From: Adiantum capillus-veneris
Taxonomy: Eukaryota > Streptophyta > Polypodiopsida > Polypodiales > Pteridaceae
Assembly (NCBI GenBank): GCA_014529385.2
Contig: CM043944.1
Coordinates: 45,268,268 to 45,332,267, forward strand
Length of the DNA stretch: 64,000 nt
Reading direction: 5' to 3'
Part shown: one piece after another, positions 10,100-22,169 of the stretch
How positions within the stretch are numbered: position 1 is the stretch's first letter
Layout of the letters: each line of letters opens with the position of its first letter
Position numbers and translations under genes: made by a program
Notes under the pieces: generated by a model
Seen by the model: only the letters and a program-made list of their open reading frames with translations
Database searches by the model: none
Told to the model about the DNA's origin: nothing

Positions 10100-10868
10100 G
10101 GTCACAAACGTGGGCACCACGTGCCAATAGAAAAGAACAGACTGAACAGACTTTTAGCACTTCAATAACAACTGAACTGAAAGAGAGAGACGACACGCGA
10201 CACGGAGTGGCGGAATTCCACCTTAGAGAGTATTGGCCCCAAACCTTGGCGCCCCTTTCGGTATTTCTTTATATTGCATCATCAAAGTACAAGCCGGTAC
10301 TCCAAACTCTGCACCTTCTCCAGGAAGCATGCCAGAGAATGAGCCCTAGCCTCATATTTAAAGGCCCTTGGCCTAAAAAGCAGTTATAGTAAAAAGCCTT
10401 TAAAACTCAAAAGCTTCTGGTCCAAAAAGCAGTTTACATGAAAAACTTTCAAACTCAAAAGCTTATGGCCCAAAAAGCACTGCCAAAAGCTGCCAGCGTA
10501 ATTTACGGAAATCCGTACAGCCTGCCACCTCATCATGTCAGCGCAATTTTCGGAATTTGTTTGTTGCCTTAGGGTTAGGGTTAGGGTTTCTGGCAGAAAT
10601 TAGGGTTTGCAGGTTTTAGGGTTAGGGTTTTCAGAATTAGGGTTTCTGGCAGAAATTAGGGTTTGCAGGTTTTAGGGTTAGGGTTTCCAGAATTAGGGTT
10701 TCAGCAATTAGGGTTTCTGGAAGAAATAAGGGTTAGGGTTTTTCTGCACTCGGGCAACCACGTCATCACTCTGTGACACTTCCTCTGTTGCTTGTTCTTC
10801 TTAGGGTTTAGGCCCCTCGGCCGGTAGCTCCGTTCTTTAGTAGGTCGACACGTCAGCAATTTGTCACA
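10100..10868 (-). repeat. 5' LTR of the short element
   Basis: Same length (769 bp) as the 7692-8460 copy, with about ten visible substitutions and no obvious indel. It includes the telomere-like block at about 10569-10742. It is followed by the target duplication AAAGT. Confidence 0.9.
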
Positions 10869-11423
10869 AAAGTCCACCATTTTGTGCCACTTGGCGCGTT
10901 TACAAGCAATTTCCCGTTTCGGAATTGCCGCTTAAAAATCTCCCGACTGGTTGCCCAATTGACTTTGTGCCAGAGTTGTAAAATGTTCCCCTTGTCATTC
11001 CAGAGGTAATGACGCAAACAGATTTCATGGCCCAAAATAGCAGTTCCCTAATTTTTAGGAGATGCTTCCATTGGGCTCCCATTGGTCTTCTGACCGTCAA
11101 TCCCCATTGGGACCGCATCCAAAAATGCAATGTGGCCCAATTGTCGGGTATTTTCCTTTGGTGACCCCACCCTGGCTTTATGCCTTTATTGAGTTCACTT
11201 CTTAGTATCCACCAACTTGCTAAGTGCGACGGGGGGACCTACACGATCTTGAACCAAGCGTAGACATCCCCGTTCACATTGGCCATGCAATGTCTGACCA
11301 TTTGCAACTTCAAAAAGAGGGTCTTAAAAATAAAACAAAAATCATTGGAAAGAAACCAACAACTAAGGTTAGCAGTTGCCACGTCCTCATGACATAGTTA
11401 ACAGCTGCCACGTTCTCGTGACA
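10869..11423 (-). repeat. G1 3' LTR, inner part
   Basis: No gene is seen. The inner LTR edge is placed at 11423 because the minus strand reads a polypurine tract (aagaggggggta) immediately followed by TGTCACGAGAACGTGG, the usual PPT-LTR junction. Short near-repeats (cagttgccacgtcctc/cagctgccacgttctc) lie just inside. Confidence 0.6.
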
Positions 11424-11594
11424 TACCCCCCTCTTGAAATGGCAAACGTCCTCGATTGCATACCATAAATACACGCCACTGATGATCTTGTGTTGTTAGC
11501 ACTCTTTTATCATCGCATGTATCTGCAAGAAAGGTCGTAACACATAGATACAAATGACTTGATGAGACCTTCATACTTTTGTCATTTCCATCTA

Positions 11595-12224
11595 TTACAC
11601 TGAATTCATATGTACATTTGATGTGCTAGCTCTATCACTACCCCTCCTTTGGACACGTTGGGTTGGGGCATAAGTAGGTTGTAACCCAAAGGTTTCAAGG
11701 TAAAGCTGCAATACATTTGGTGACTCTGACAGTTCATGCTCTTCCAGCCACTTTGCATCCATAGATGGATAGTTCTTGAACTTCACCAAGTAGCGTCTTG
11801 CAACCTATCCTTTAACTTTTCTGTCCTTATGTGCCAAAACTTGCTCAGGTACCAGGATCTCATCAAGTTCCTTAACTTTTGGCTGATCCTCATCTGGCAT
11901 ATCTTCTGGCACATCACCCACGAAGGGTCTTAGCAGACTCACATGGAATGCATTATGAATCTTCCACGCATCGGGCAATTTCAGCCTGTAAGCCACATCG
12001 CTGATCTTGTGAAGCACTTGAAAAGGCCCATAGTAACGCATTTTGAGCTTAGGAAACAACTGTTCCTTGCCCTTCATCTTCTTTAACCTTGCCTTTTCGA
12101 ACCTTAACAGAACCCAATCACCAGGTGATAACAACAATTCACGACAGTGACGATCAACAGCCTTTTTCTGTTTTGCCTGAGTCTTCTCTAAGGCAACTTT
12201 AATTTTCTTATACATTTCATCCAT
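11595..12224 (-). pseudogene. G1 integrase C-terminus (GPY/F) and chromodomain
   Basis: The frame 12224-11805 carries the integrase C-terminal region (LSPGDWVLLRFEKARLKK, YYGPFQVLHKI, IHNAFHVSLLRPF). After a stop at 11805 the next frame (11789-11595) reads VKFKNYPSMDAKWLEEHEL, a chromodomain core. Chromodomains of this class direct integration to methylated heterochromatin. The intervening stop separates them in this copy. Confidence 0.85.
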
Positions 12225-13240
12225 GTTTTCAACATATCAATCTGCCTCAAAGATCTTGTCCTTTTTATGCAACATGGGAGGAACTTTTTTGCCGCCTTCA
12301 ACAATCTCAAAAGGTGCTTTGCCAGTCGACGAATGCATCGTATTATTGTACGCATACTCAAGCATAGGCAAATACTGTTCCCACTTGTCTTCATTATCTG
12401 ACATAGCATTTCAACAGATCTAAGACATTAGAATTAGCCTCTTCTGATTGTCCATCAGTTTGTGGATGAAACGAAGACGAGAACTTGAACGTAGTGCCCA
12501 TGTTCTCAAACAATTCTCTCCAGAACAAACTGGTCATGCGAGGTCACATCACTGACAATCGATTGTGGTATATCATGGTACTTAAAACACATTGTACATG
12601 AACAAGCGTGCCATCTGATCTGATTTTATCTTCTTCCTAACAGGGATAAAATGGGCCTGCTTGCTGAACCTGCAAATAATGGTTCATATACCATCATTCC
12701 CTGTTGGCGTTCTTGGAAGATCAAAGATAAAGTCCATAGCAATGCTTTCCCATGGCTTATCCGGAATCGGTAGTGGTTGTAACAACCCTGGTGCCTTTTG
12801 TTTGTCAAACTTGACCTTTTGGCAAATCAGGCATGCTCGCACAAAGGCATCCACATCTCTCCTCATGGTAGGCCAATAGAAGAATGTCTCTACCGCTTTA
12901 ACTGTCGCATCAATACAACGATGCCCTGCATACGGTGGGACATGACTCTCTTCCATGACCGCAATGGCCTAGTGACACAAAGTCTGCCATGCATCATCAT
13001 AAAATCATCTCTAAGGAGGTAGTGCTCATGATGTTGCCCCTCTTGTAACTGTTCAAAGATCCTTGCAAAATCTTCATAAGTAGTATACTGTTCCTTCATG
13101 TCATCCAGCTCATGATGATAAGGAATTGACACAGCTGAAATATATGGCTTTCTTGATAACGCATTAGCCACAACATTCTTCTTGCCTTCCACATGCATAA
13201 TCTGGAAGTGGAACATAGAAAGAATGTTTGCCCATCGCAT
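12225..13240 (-). pseudogene. G1 integrase zinc-binding and catalytic core, broken
   Basis: Fragments in several minus-strand frames spell a Gypsy integrase. They include an HHCC region (GHRCIDATVK...FFYWPTMRRDV...CLICQKVK, 12956-12830) and the first catalytic Asp in AMDFIFDLP (12750-12720). The second and third acidic residues fall in frameshifted sequence at about 12560-12430, where FGTTFKFSSSFHPQTDGQSE-like coding is still traceable. At least four frame breaks are present. Confidence 0.8.
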
Positions 13241-13784
13241 ATGCTTTCAGATAACTTTGACTGTGTCAAGAAGTATCGCAAGGTCTGATGGTCTGTCTGG
13301 AAAACAAAATCAGCACCTAAAAGGTAGTGCTTTCAACTAGAAAGCGCATGAATCACGACCAAGAGCTCTTTCTCATAGGCTTGCATAGTCTTCTCCGGCC
13401 CTTGCAAAATTCGGCTTTCATAAGCTACTACCCGTCCATCTTGCATTAGCACTGCTTTGATGCTACTGCCACACGCGTCACACTGGACCACAAATGACTT
13501 CCTGAGATCTGGCAAAACAATTACTGGATCTGAAGTCAACTTTTCCTTTAAAAGACTAAAAGCTGAAATCTCTTTTTAGGTCCATCTGAAAGTGACCTCT
13601 TTCTTTTGCAAAGCGTCAAGAGATGATGCTATCTCTACAAAATTCCTGATAAACCTTCTAGAGTAGGAACACAATCTCAAGAAGCTTCTGACATTGTGCA
13701 CAGTCTTCAAGTCTGGCCATGTTTTAATAGCTTCGACCTTTGCCGGATCCATTCTATGTTGCCAAGAAAGTGGATCACTTCCAG
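13241..13784 (-). pseudogene. G1 RT thumb and RNase H
   Basis: Frames 13821-13576 and 13539-13333 contain HRMDPAKVEAI, VHNVRSFLRLCSYSRRFI (RT thumb and connection), VVQCDACGSSIKAVLMQDG and YEKELLVVIHAL (RNase H). The sequence continues the RT that breaks off at 21637. The first bases of the listed frame beyond 13784 belong to the G2 LTR, not to G1. Confidence 0.82.
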
Positions 13785-15109
13785 TGTTAGGTGCAGCGGA
13801 ATGAATGTTGTATTTTCTCAAGATTAGTGATCTTTATTGCTCAAGGTTCCTTTTAGTTCTTAGGGAAAGAGAGAGCTTTCCGTCTTATAGAGAGTGCTGT
13901 GATCACGAACAAAGTGAGTGGATCTTGTGCGTGCAAGTGAATGAGATTGAGAGAAGGAGAGAAAAAGTTACGACACCAAGAGGTTGTAAAACCCTCCTCC
14001 GAAGGCCCCACTCTCGTCGGCGAGAGTGGTCTAACTTGATTGCACGAAAGAGTACAATGCGGATGCAAAGGACTGATGCTATTGGACTATGCCGATGACG
14101 ACGACGATGGTGATGACGACGGCTTCGTGGCTGAAACTGGGACTGGTTATGGGCTGATCTGGACCACCTGTTGTCTGCTGTCCACAAAGGATTAGAGGCT
14201 GAATATTCGGTGACTTTTAAGGGCTGAAATTCCCTGTTTTCTGCTGAGGTTTTAAGGCTGAATAAAACGCTGCTTCTAGGGTTTTCAGGCGGCGTTTTTG
14301 GGGACTGCCACCGGCTGGAAAACGCTGCTGAGGATGCTATGTTTTCCAAGGTCTTGATTGATGTAAAAACGCTGAAAATCTGCTGTTGGAAGGCTGGTCC
14401 TGGCTGCGTTTTGGTGATTGGAAACGCTGCTGATTTTTCAAGGCAAGGCTAGCGATGGAAGGACCTATCTGCTGCTGCCCGCTGATGGTGAGAAACCTCC
14501 AAGCTTGATGGTGATTGTCTAGCGTGAGTGTTTCTGAAAAACGCTGTTGAGAGCAGGAATAAACGCCAGGTCTATTGTCTTGCTGGCGATGATGGCTAGA
14601 TGGGGAAAATGCCAGATGGTGGAGGAAGCAAGCTGTGGACAAAACGTTGGCTGATGGGGTGTGGCCTCGCCAAGGGTAGGAGAGGTTCTTGCTGAGAGAG
14701 GGAGGGAACACCTGCTGCTTGGGGAAGCCTGTTGTGCTCTCTGTTCATCTGCCAATTAGTGCTAACTTGGGTTTGCTTATAAATTAACTTACCCAATTTG
14801 CCTTACTAACTACCCAACAAAAGTCACTTAATAAATAAGTGAAAAATGTCAAAAATAGGGAATAATGGGATAAAGTCATCTGAAAAATCCCCAAACTGAC
14901 TTTGATGGAATTTGATGGAAATGCTTATGCTTATGCAAGGTGCAACCAGAGGATATGCATCTACACCGAGTGACTGGGCATGCACGGTCTACGAATAGAT
15001 TCACAAAAGTGCCAGATCACTTCTAATCTAACTTGACTGGACTTGACGGAAACCCTGCTATGGTGTAGCTTGTCCACGGACACATAGGGTTGGGATGTGT
15101 CACGTGGTA
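13785..15109 (-). repeat. G2 3' LTR
   Basis: In this copy the inner terminus on the minus strand reads TA rather than the usual TG, beside the polypurine stretch at 15110-15121 (aaaaaggaggaga on the minus strand). The LTR contains repeated aaacgctg/gctgctg motifs. The open frames inside it, on both strands, recur in the other LTR only because the LTRs are young copies. Confidence 0.92.
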
Positions 15110-15120
15110 TCTCCTCCTTT

Positions 15121-16617
15121 TTAAATCGAGGTACTGGTACCAAGCTGCATGGCTTCCTTGTAGTCTGCCAAAAACTCTGGATAATCCTTGAAGAACTCTT
15201 CGTCTACCCACACTGCTTCATGGGTTCCTCGATCTTTGAACTTCAAAAAATACTGTCGGACTTGTTTCTTCGAACCGTGGCGAAACGGATGCAACAAAAC
15301 TTGCTCCGGCTCCATGACCTCTGCTTCATCGATGATCTCCGGCTCTTCTTCTTCCGAAACGTCCTTTGGAGGTGTTTCCTGAAACACTTTCAAACAAGAA
15401 ACATGGAAAACGTTGTGCATTGACCATGAGTTAGGCAACTTTAATTTCATTGAAACCTCATTAATCTTTTTGATGAGTGGAAATGGACGATACATACGAA
15501 AAGATAATTTAGGACATTTCTTTCCAACTTGCTTAAGACGCTGTTTCATAATCCGTAGATACACCCAATCTCCTTCCTTGATCGAGACCTTCTGATGATG
15601 GTTGTTAGCCTGTCGAGAATAAGATTCCTGAGCGTTGCTTAGCCGAAGCTTCACACTCTCAGAAATCTCATCCAATGATTGACTCTCAGCATTGGCATCA
15701 GGCATTTGACTGACCGATCGAGTCAAGAATGACAGGAATCGGCGGCCAAAAGCTGCCTCATACGGAGTTCGACCAATAGCAGAAGAGAAGGAATCATTGA
15801 GAATAGCCTGTACCAATGGGAGATAGAGCTCCCATTGAGACTGCTGATCATGAACATAAGACTTCAACACATCAAAAGCTAATTGATTATAAATTTCCGT
15901 TTGACCATCTGACTGTGGATGAAAAGCGAATGAAAAATTCAACTTTGTGCCAAAATTTTCAAAGAGTGCACGCCAAAAGTTGGACGTAAACTTAACATCC
16001 CTATCTGAAACAATGGACTTTGGCAAACCACAGAGGGGGTACCAATGCTTGATGAACAATCGTGCAACATCTTGTGCAGTAACTGTGGCCTTACAAGGAA
16101 TCAACATGCAGAATTTGCTGAAACGATTAACAATAGTTAAACATTGAGTGTTCCTTGAATGCTGACTTGGTGGTAAGTTAGTCACAAAATCCATAGAGAT
16201 ATCCTGGAAAGGTCCCTCGGGAATAGGCAGCGGGATCAAGAGGCCTTGCTGCTTACCTCGAGGAGCTTTCACTTTTTGACAAATAGTGCAATGTGTGACA
16301 TAACTAAACACATCTTTTCGCATTTTAGGCCAATAGAAAAATCGTTCAATCTTTTCCAATGTTGTGTTCATACCCCTGTGCCCACCCGTAAGAGAGTCAT
16401 GTGCATCATGCAATATGGATGGCCTGAGAGAGGGCAACACACATAGACGCTGACGAAAAAATAACAATCCATCACGAATGAGATAGTTGCTGGGCCCTTG
16501 GGAAGCAAGAGCCTGCAACCAATACTTACCAAACTTCGAATCTGCATAATACTGATTCTTCATGCTGTCGAAAGACTCACCCTGTATAGAAAATGTGGTT
16601 CTTGACTCAAGAGCCAA
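15121..16617 (-). pseudogene. G2 integrase with C-terminal chromodomain-like tail
   Basis: This frame is open for 498 residues. In order: HHCC zinc region (HDSLTGGHRGMN...HCTICQKVK), catalytic Asp in SMDFVTNLP, second Asp in IVSDRDVKF, Glu in SDGQTEIYN, a GPY/F-type segment (LSFRMYRPFPLIKKI), and a tail QYFLKFKDRG-HEAVWVDEEF that fits a degenerate chromodomain. The integrase region looks catalytically complete, but it is separated by a stop from RNase H upstream. It is therefore scored as part of a broken polyprotein. Confidence 0.88.
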
Positions 16618-16620
16618 AAT

Positions 16621-17025
16621 CTATCCTTTGCGACTCAACGCATCTGCAACACGGTTAGCTTTTCCAAGCACATACTCAATCAAACCTCCAAACTGCTCAA
16701 AAAATTGTGACCACCGCGCTTGGCGATCACTCCAATGTGCACTAGGCATGGACTGCAACCACTTGAGGGCTTGATGATCTGTGCGCATTGTAAACTCTCT
16801 ACCATACAAAAAATGCTTCCAATGCTTAAGAGAGTGAATGACAGACAAAAGTTCTTTATCATAAACTGAATAATTCTTTTCCGCACTATTGAGCTTCCGG
16901 CTAAGGAAAGCTACTTGGCGACCATGCTGCTGGAGCACAGCGCCTATGGCGACATTGCTCGCATCCATCCATACCTCAAAGAGATCATCCCAAGAGGCAA
17001 GGATAAGACACGGGGCTTCTGTCAC
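16621..17025 (-). pseudogene. G2 RNase H
   Basis: The frame reads FEVWMDASNVAIGAVLQQ, then YDKELLSVIHSLKHWK, then FTMRTDHQALKWL, then LGKANRVADALSRKG. This is the order of the Ty3/Gypsy RNase H domain with its acidic residues. It ends at a stop four bases before the integrase frame. Confidence 0.88.
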
Positions 17026-17758
17026 CGCAACCTTGAGAGCTGCAAAAGCCTCAAAATGGCTGCCTCAGGCAAGTCTACGCGCTGACGGCGAGTCTTTACC
17101 CCTTTCAAAACATCAGTCATAGGTGCAGCAATGCGTGCAAAATTCTCTATGTGCGAACTATATGCTTGACATAACCCAAGAAAAGAACGCACATCATATG
17201 CAGTTTTGGGAAAATCCCACTTACGAACCTGTTCCACCTTCGCGGGGTCTAGCTTGACGCCATCTGCAGAAATGATATAACCCAGATAAGTGACTTCAAT
17301 AAGAAAAAATTCAGACTTCTTAGCTGCAACGTACAACTGACACTCATCCAAACGAGTTAGTACCCTTTCAACATCTCTTTCATGTTGTTCCAACGATGCA
17401 GAAAAAATGAGAATATCATCTAAAAAGATGAACACACATACACCTACCATGTCGCCGAAACGACCTACCATGAGACGATTGAATGTACCCACGGCTCCTG
17501 TCAATTCAAAAGGCATAACAATATACTCCCATTGCCCTCGCTCGGTGCGAAGGCGGTCTTGAAAATGTCGCCTTTGAATACCCGTACCTGATGGTATTCA
17601 CTTTTGAGATCGACCTTGCTGAAAACCTTTGCCCCATTGAGCCTATCGATGATATACTCAATGCGAGGCATCGAAAACTTGTTCTTGACTGTCATCTTGT
17701 TTAATGCCCTGTAATCAACACACAAACAAGACGAACCATCCGTCTTGCGAACGAACAA
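17022..17758 (-). pseudogene. G2 reverse transcriptase
   Basis: Two frames cover the RT. 17758-17501 has FVRKTDGSSCLCVDYRALNK and the palm Asp in VFSKVDLKSEYHQVRV. 17516-17022 has MPFELTGAVGTFNRLM, the catalytic FLDDILIFS, and the thumb VEQVRKWDFPKTAYDVRSF. A frameshift at about 17510 separates them, and the loss of the usual NAPATF spelling shows further decay. Confidence 0.88.
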
Positions 17759-17778
17759 AATAGGGGCAGCAAAAGGAC

Positions 17779-18651
17779 TTACACTAGGACGTATGCCACC
17801 AACTCCGTGAGTTGTCGCTCTAACTCTTCCTCTTGTGACTTGTTCAAACGGTAGGAAGCCTTCCTGACCGGCTGTTCTCCCTCCATAAGCTCGATGCGAT
17901 GGTCCTCCGGCCGCTCCGGTGGGAGACGAGGTGGAAGATCATCCTGCAAAAAGAGATGTTTAAATTTCATAAACAACTCCGAATACTTACCTGGAGCCTG
18001 AATGCTCTGGGAAACTGGGGCAGCATATATGAATGCCGCTTGTGCTCCTCGTCGTAACTCACGCTTTACTTGAATATGTGAGATGAGAGGCAAAGAATGC
18101 AAGCCCTCCTCAGCACGAATGGTGAGGGGGGAATCAGATTTGGCATGTAAAATGAGAGTGTTAGCTTCCAAATCAATGAGAGCGTTGAGTTCACGAAACC
18201 ATTTTATGCCCAAAATCATATCACATCCTGAGAGAGGAGACACGAGAAATTTCCTACGAAAAGAAGCTTGCTGAATGGTAAACATCACATCAAGGCACTC
18301 CTTCGTGATGAGAGAGTCCATACTAGGAGCGAAGACAGAAACCTCGAGAGGAGATTTCTGACTAACCTCTAGGCGAGCTCTCTCAACAAGAGGGGGACTA
18401 ATCACATCGTGCATGCTACCGGGATCAAACAATATGATGAAACGCTGTCCTTTTACATGACCATAACACTTCAAGAGAAATTCATCAATGTGTGTGTCAG
18501 AGTCAGGAGAAGATGCTGGTTGTGTTGTGACAGAGTTTGTGGTAGTTGTGGGTGCCTTTGGTTCTTTAGGTGGGACTGTCTTAGGACAGTTTTTCTTAAT
18601 GTGACCCTTAATGTGACATTGAAAATATCTACCTTCTTTAGCATAAATCAC
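17779..18651 (-). pseudogene. G2 zinc knuckle, protease and RT N-terminus
   Basis: The frame begins with a damaged zinc knuckle (YFQCHIKGHIKKNC; the first Cys is Tyr). Then comes the retropepsin region with ILFDPGSMHDVIS, where the usual D-S/T-G is D-P-G, and GCDMILGIKWF. It ends with the RT entry motif LPPERPEDHRIELMEG and RLNKSQEEELERQ. A D-P-G site also occurs in G1. Whether such a protease is active is unknown. Confidence 0.82.
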
Positions 18652-18837
18652 TTGGTCTTCCGCCGTGATGTATCCTCCTATAATTCCTTGAGAAGCTTTT
18701 TCATCAGGGGTTAGCTTAGGTTTTGCAGGAGTTTTAGCTTTACCCTTAGATTCATTGTGAGAGTTCTTTTCCGAGGAATTAGAGGAAGAAGGGCTAGAAG
18801 AATTACCATTCTTACCGTTCTTGCCGTTCTGTGTGTT

Positions 18838-19853
18838 CTAAGAATTCTGAGATGTCCCTTGAGAAGACTTGTTCTCCTTAGGCTTTCCCTTGTTGTGCTT
18901 CATCTCTTGGGCGAGAGCGATTGCGATCGCCTTGTTGAGATCCGCGGGGTCAAAGACTTCAACATCAAACTTGATGTATTCGTCTAACCCAAAGTGAAAA
19001 GCCTCTTTGCGCTCATCATCGGACTTGCTTAGTTGAGTGCCTAACTGCAAAACACAGTTAGAAAAAGACATGACTGGTATACCATGTTGCTTGAGATTAT
19101 GCCAATCCTCTTTCAAGCGTGCAAGATACTGAGGTGGCATTAACCGCGCCTTGAGCTTGTCTTGGAAATCAGCCCAACTAAAAGAGGGGGGCGTGAAATT
19201 GTCGGCTGCCTCTAGGTGCGCGGCTGCTGTGTCTCTTGCCATGCATGGTACCAATTGATGGCATCACCGGCAAGGTATATAGCTGCCGTCAAAACTTTGC
19301 TATTTTCTGTTTTCTTAGTTGTCGCAAAATAATCATTAAATTGATGCAACCAAGAATGAATAACTGTAGCATCCATCTTACCGTCATACTTACTGAAAGT
19401 CAACTTTTCTGTGACTGGATGATTGGAATCCGCGTTGTGGCTTGCGCCACTTTACGAACTCCCGCGATCTTTGGGTGGATCGGTCTTCGAGGCTAGGACT
19501 TGGGCAATAAATTCTTGATTGCGAAGCTCCCTTTGAGCTTCACGCTCGGTCTCCATAGCCAATCTATGCGCAGCACGATCGGCCTCCAATGCTGCGTTTC
19601 TTACTGTGGCTTCTTCCTTCCTTAGTTCTTTTCTTTCTTTTCTTGCGTTGCGCTCGCGTTCCAAAACAAGGCGCTTGTCTTCCTGTCGATCCATCATGGC
19701 TATCATTTGCTTCATCATTGCCTCCATAGGGTCTGGCGTGGATGGCGAAGGGGGAGGGTTGGAAAAACCTCCTGGTGGGGAGAATCCTTCGTCGCCTCTC
19801 TCAAGCTCATCACCTGAAGGCAAAGTATCCATGCCGCTTCGGGTGACGACCAT
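18838..19853 (-). pseudogene. G2 gag
   Basis: Starts MVVTRSGMDTLPSGDEL at 19853, then a Met-rich and Arg/Glu-rich coiled coil (MMKQMIAMMDRQEDKR). Next is the capsid-like domain split over frames at 19403 (FSKYDGKMDATVIHSWLHQF, AGDAINWYHAW) and 19254 (FSWADFQDKLKARLMPPQY, WHNLKQ), then a basic tail. The frames are interrupted near 19450 and 19220. This is a Ty3/Gypsy gag (retrotrans_gag) pseudogene. Confidence 0.85.
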
Positions 19854-20303
19854 GCACTATGATCTTGGGGTCTTAAGCTCGCGAGGAACTTGGTTCTTGA
19901 GGGTCTTGAGGTTCTTGAGGTTCTTGATTCGTGAGAATCTTGGGTTCTTGAGGTTCTTGAGGGTTTCTTTCGCTTGCAAATCGCGTTGGAGAAGGATCTT
20001 CTCTTCACCCGAGTTCTACTCCTTTCTGCGGGCGCACCCCTTGGCGGCCTTACGCTCACACCAAGGTTGCTTTTTCCCACCTCACGTCGATTGGCCGGCC
20101 GCTAAGTGCACGGTCCGCTCTCAATGAGTGAAAAGAGACACAAGGGGAGGCTGGACAAGCCCTTTTTTCTTGGGATTCCTGTCACTCTTCAACAAAACAT
20201 GATTAGGAATCGCCACGCCCAAGTAAACTTGGGTTCGTGCGACCGCAACAAGCAAAAAAAATTCTTGTGGTTCTTCCCTTGAGTAATGCAGAACACTTCC
20301 AAA

Positions 20304-20315
20304 GCTCTGATACCA
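20304..20315 (-). other. G2 primer-binding site
   Basis: The minus strand reads TGGTATCAGAGC, one base from the 5' LTR edge at 20317. Initiator tRNA-Met type. Confidence 0.9.
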
Positions 20316-20316
20316 A

Positions 20317-21631
20317 TGTTAGGTGCAGCGGAATGAATGTTGTATTTTCTCAAGATTAGTGATCTTTATTGCTCAAGGTTCCTTATAGTTCTTAGGGAAA
20401 GAGAGAGCTTTCCGTCTTATAGAGAGTGTTGTGATCACGAACAAAGTGAGTGGATCTTGTGCGTGCAAGTGAATGAGATTGAGAGAAGGAGAGAAAAAGT
20501 TACGACACCGAGAGGTTGTAAAACCCTCCTCCGAAGGCCCCACTCTCGTCGGCGAGAGTGGTCTAACTTGATTGCACGAAAGAGTACAATGCGGATGCAA
20601 AGGACTGATGCTATTGGACTATGCCGATGACGACGACGATGGTGATGACGACGGCTTCGTGGCTGAAACTGGGACTGGTTATGGGCTGATCTGGACCACC
20701 TGTTGTCTGCTGTCCACAAAGGATTAGAGGCTGAATATTCGGTGACTTTTAAGGGCTGAAATTCCCTGTTTTCTGCTGAGGTTTTAAGGCTGAATAAAAC
20801 GCTGCTTCTAGGGTTTTCAGGCGGCGTTTTTGGGGACTGCCACCGGCTGGAAAACGCTGCTGAGGATGCTATGTTTTCCAAGGTCTTGATTGATGTAAAA
20901 ACGCTGAAAATCTGCTGTTGGAAGGCTGGTCCTGGCTGCGTTTTGGTGATTGGAAACGCTGCTGATTTTTCAAGGCAAGGCTAGCGATGGAAGGACCTAT
21001 CTGCTGCTGCCCGCTGATGGTGAGAAACCTCCAAGCTTGATGGTGATTGTCTAGCGTGAGTGTTTCTGAAAAACGCTGTTGAGAGCAGGAATAAACGCCA
21101 GGTCTATTGTCTTGCTGGCGATGATGGCTAGATGGGGAAAATGCCAGATGGTGGAGGAAGCAAGCTGTGGACAAAACGTTGGCTGATGGGGTGTGGCCTC
21201 GCCAAGGGCAGGAGAGGTTCTTGCTGAGAGAGGGAGGGAACACCTGCTGCTTGGGGAAGCCTGTTGTGCTCTCTGTTCATCTGCCAATTAGTGCTAACTT
21301 GGGTTTGCTTATAAATTAACTTACCCAATTTGCCCTACTAACTACCCAACAAAAGTCACTTAATAAATAAGTGAAAAATGTCAAAAATAGGGAATAATGG
21401 GATAAAGTCATCTGAAAAATCCCCAAACTGACTCTGATGGAATCTGATGGAAATGCTTATGCTTATGCAAGGTGCAACCAGAGGATATGCATCTACACTA
21501 AGTGACTGGGCATGCACGGTCTACGAATAGACTCACAAAAGTGCCAGATCACTTCTAATCTAACTTGACGGAAACCTTGCTATCGTGTAGCTTGTCCACG
21601 GACACATAGGGTTGGGATGTGTCATGTGACA
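20317..21631 (-). repeat. G2 5' LTR
   Basis: On the minus strand it starts TGTCACATGACACATCCC and ends CCTAACA. Nearly identical to 13785-15109. The stretch 19860-20303 between gag and this LTR is leader sequence with repeated ttcttgaggttcttg motifs (about 19890-19970) and no gene. Confidence 0.92.
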
Positions 21632-21636
21632 TCCAG

Positions 21637-22094
21637 GAAGAATTCACTTTTCTTAGGATTGACAAGTAGCTTGTGATTGCGCAGCTCTTCGAACACAATG
21701 GTCAAGCGACGCTTATATGCTCCTCTTCATTCTTCGAATAGACTATCATGTCATCGAAGAACGTCCCAACAAACTGTTGATGCGAGCGGAAAATCCGGTC
21801 CATCATTCTGTTGAATGTGGCAGGAGAATTTGCTAGCCCAAATGGCATCACTAGAAACTCATAAAGACCATATGTTGTTCTAAACGCAGTCTTGTGCACA
21901 GCCTCTGGCGTTATACGAATCTGATGGTACCCACTCTTAAGGTCTATCTTGCTGAAAATTGCAGCACCCTCTAAACGATCGAGAATATCATCAATCCTAG
22001 GAATAGGAAACCTATTCTTGATGGTATTCTTATTCAATGCACGGTAACGAATACACATGCGCCATGAGCCATCCTTCTTTTGCACTAGGAGCAC
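21637..22094 (-). pseudogene. G1 reverse transcriptase, N-terminal part
   Basis: The frame carries [20 protein letters not shown], then [15 protein letters not shown], then [18 protein letters not shown], then the catalytic segment [12 protein letters not shown]. It stops at 21702 by frameshift, with coding traceable to the G2 target duplication at 21636. The remainder is at 13784 and below. Confidence 0.87.
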
Positions 22095-22169
22095 TGGGGA
22101 GCAAAAGGGTGAAGAACTAGGCTGAATCAGCCCCTTCTATAATAACTCCTCAACCTGGCCCATAATCTC

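Larger units (their letters stand above)
7692..10868 (-). mobile_element. Short non-autonomous LTR retrotransposon (3,177 bp)
   Basis: Two 769-bp LTRs (7692-8460 and 10100-10868) flank a 1.6-kb internal domain. The target duplication AAAGT is perfect at 7687-7691 and 10869-10873. On the minus strand the primer-binding site is TGGTATCAGAGC (10098-10087), and a polypurine tract (aagaaggggaga) precedes the 3' LTR at 8461. Only a gag remnant is seen internally and no pol, so movement must depend on another element. The LTRs differ at only about ten sites by eye, so insertion is recent. It sits inside the G1 3' LTR, whose own LTR it partly resembles. Confidence 0.92.
13785..21631 (-). mobile_element. 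Chromovirus G2 (7,847 bp), recent insertion into G1
   Basis: LTRs of 1,325 and 1,315 bp (13785-15109 and 20317-21631) flank a gag-pol region on the minus strand. The target duplication TCCAG is perfect at 13780-13784 and 21632-21636. The primer-binding site is at 20315-20304. The LTRs are nearly identical (about fifteen differences plus one 10-bp gap by eye), so the insertion is young. Even so, gag and pol already carry frameshifts and stops. A further LTR end of this family occurs at 1-98. Confidence 0.95.

Noticed and set aside
13903-14711. Recurring 148- and 124-residue minus frames, repeated at 20435-21243
   Set aside because: Present twice only because they lie in the two young G2 LTRs; composition reflects the aaacgctg/gctgctg repeats and no family fits.
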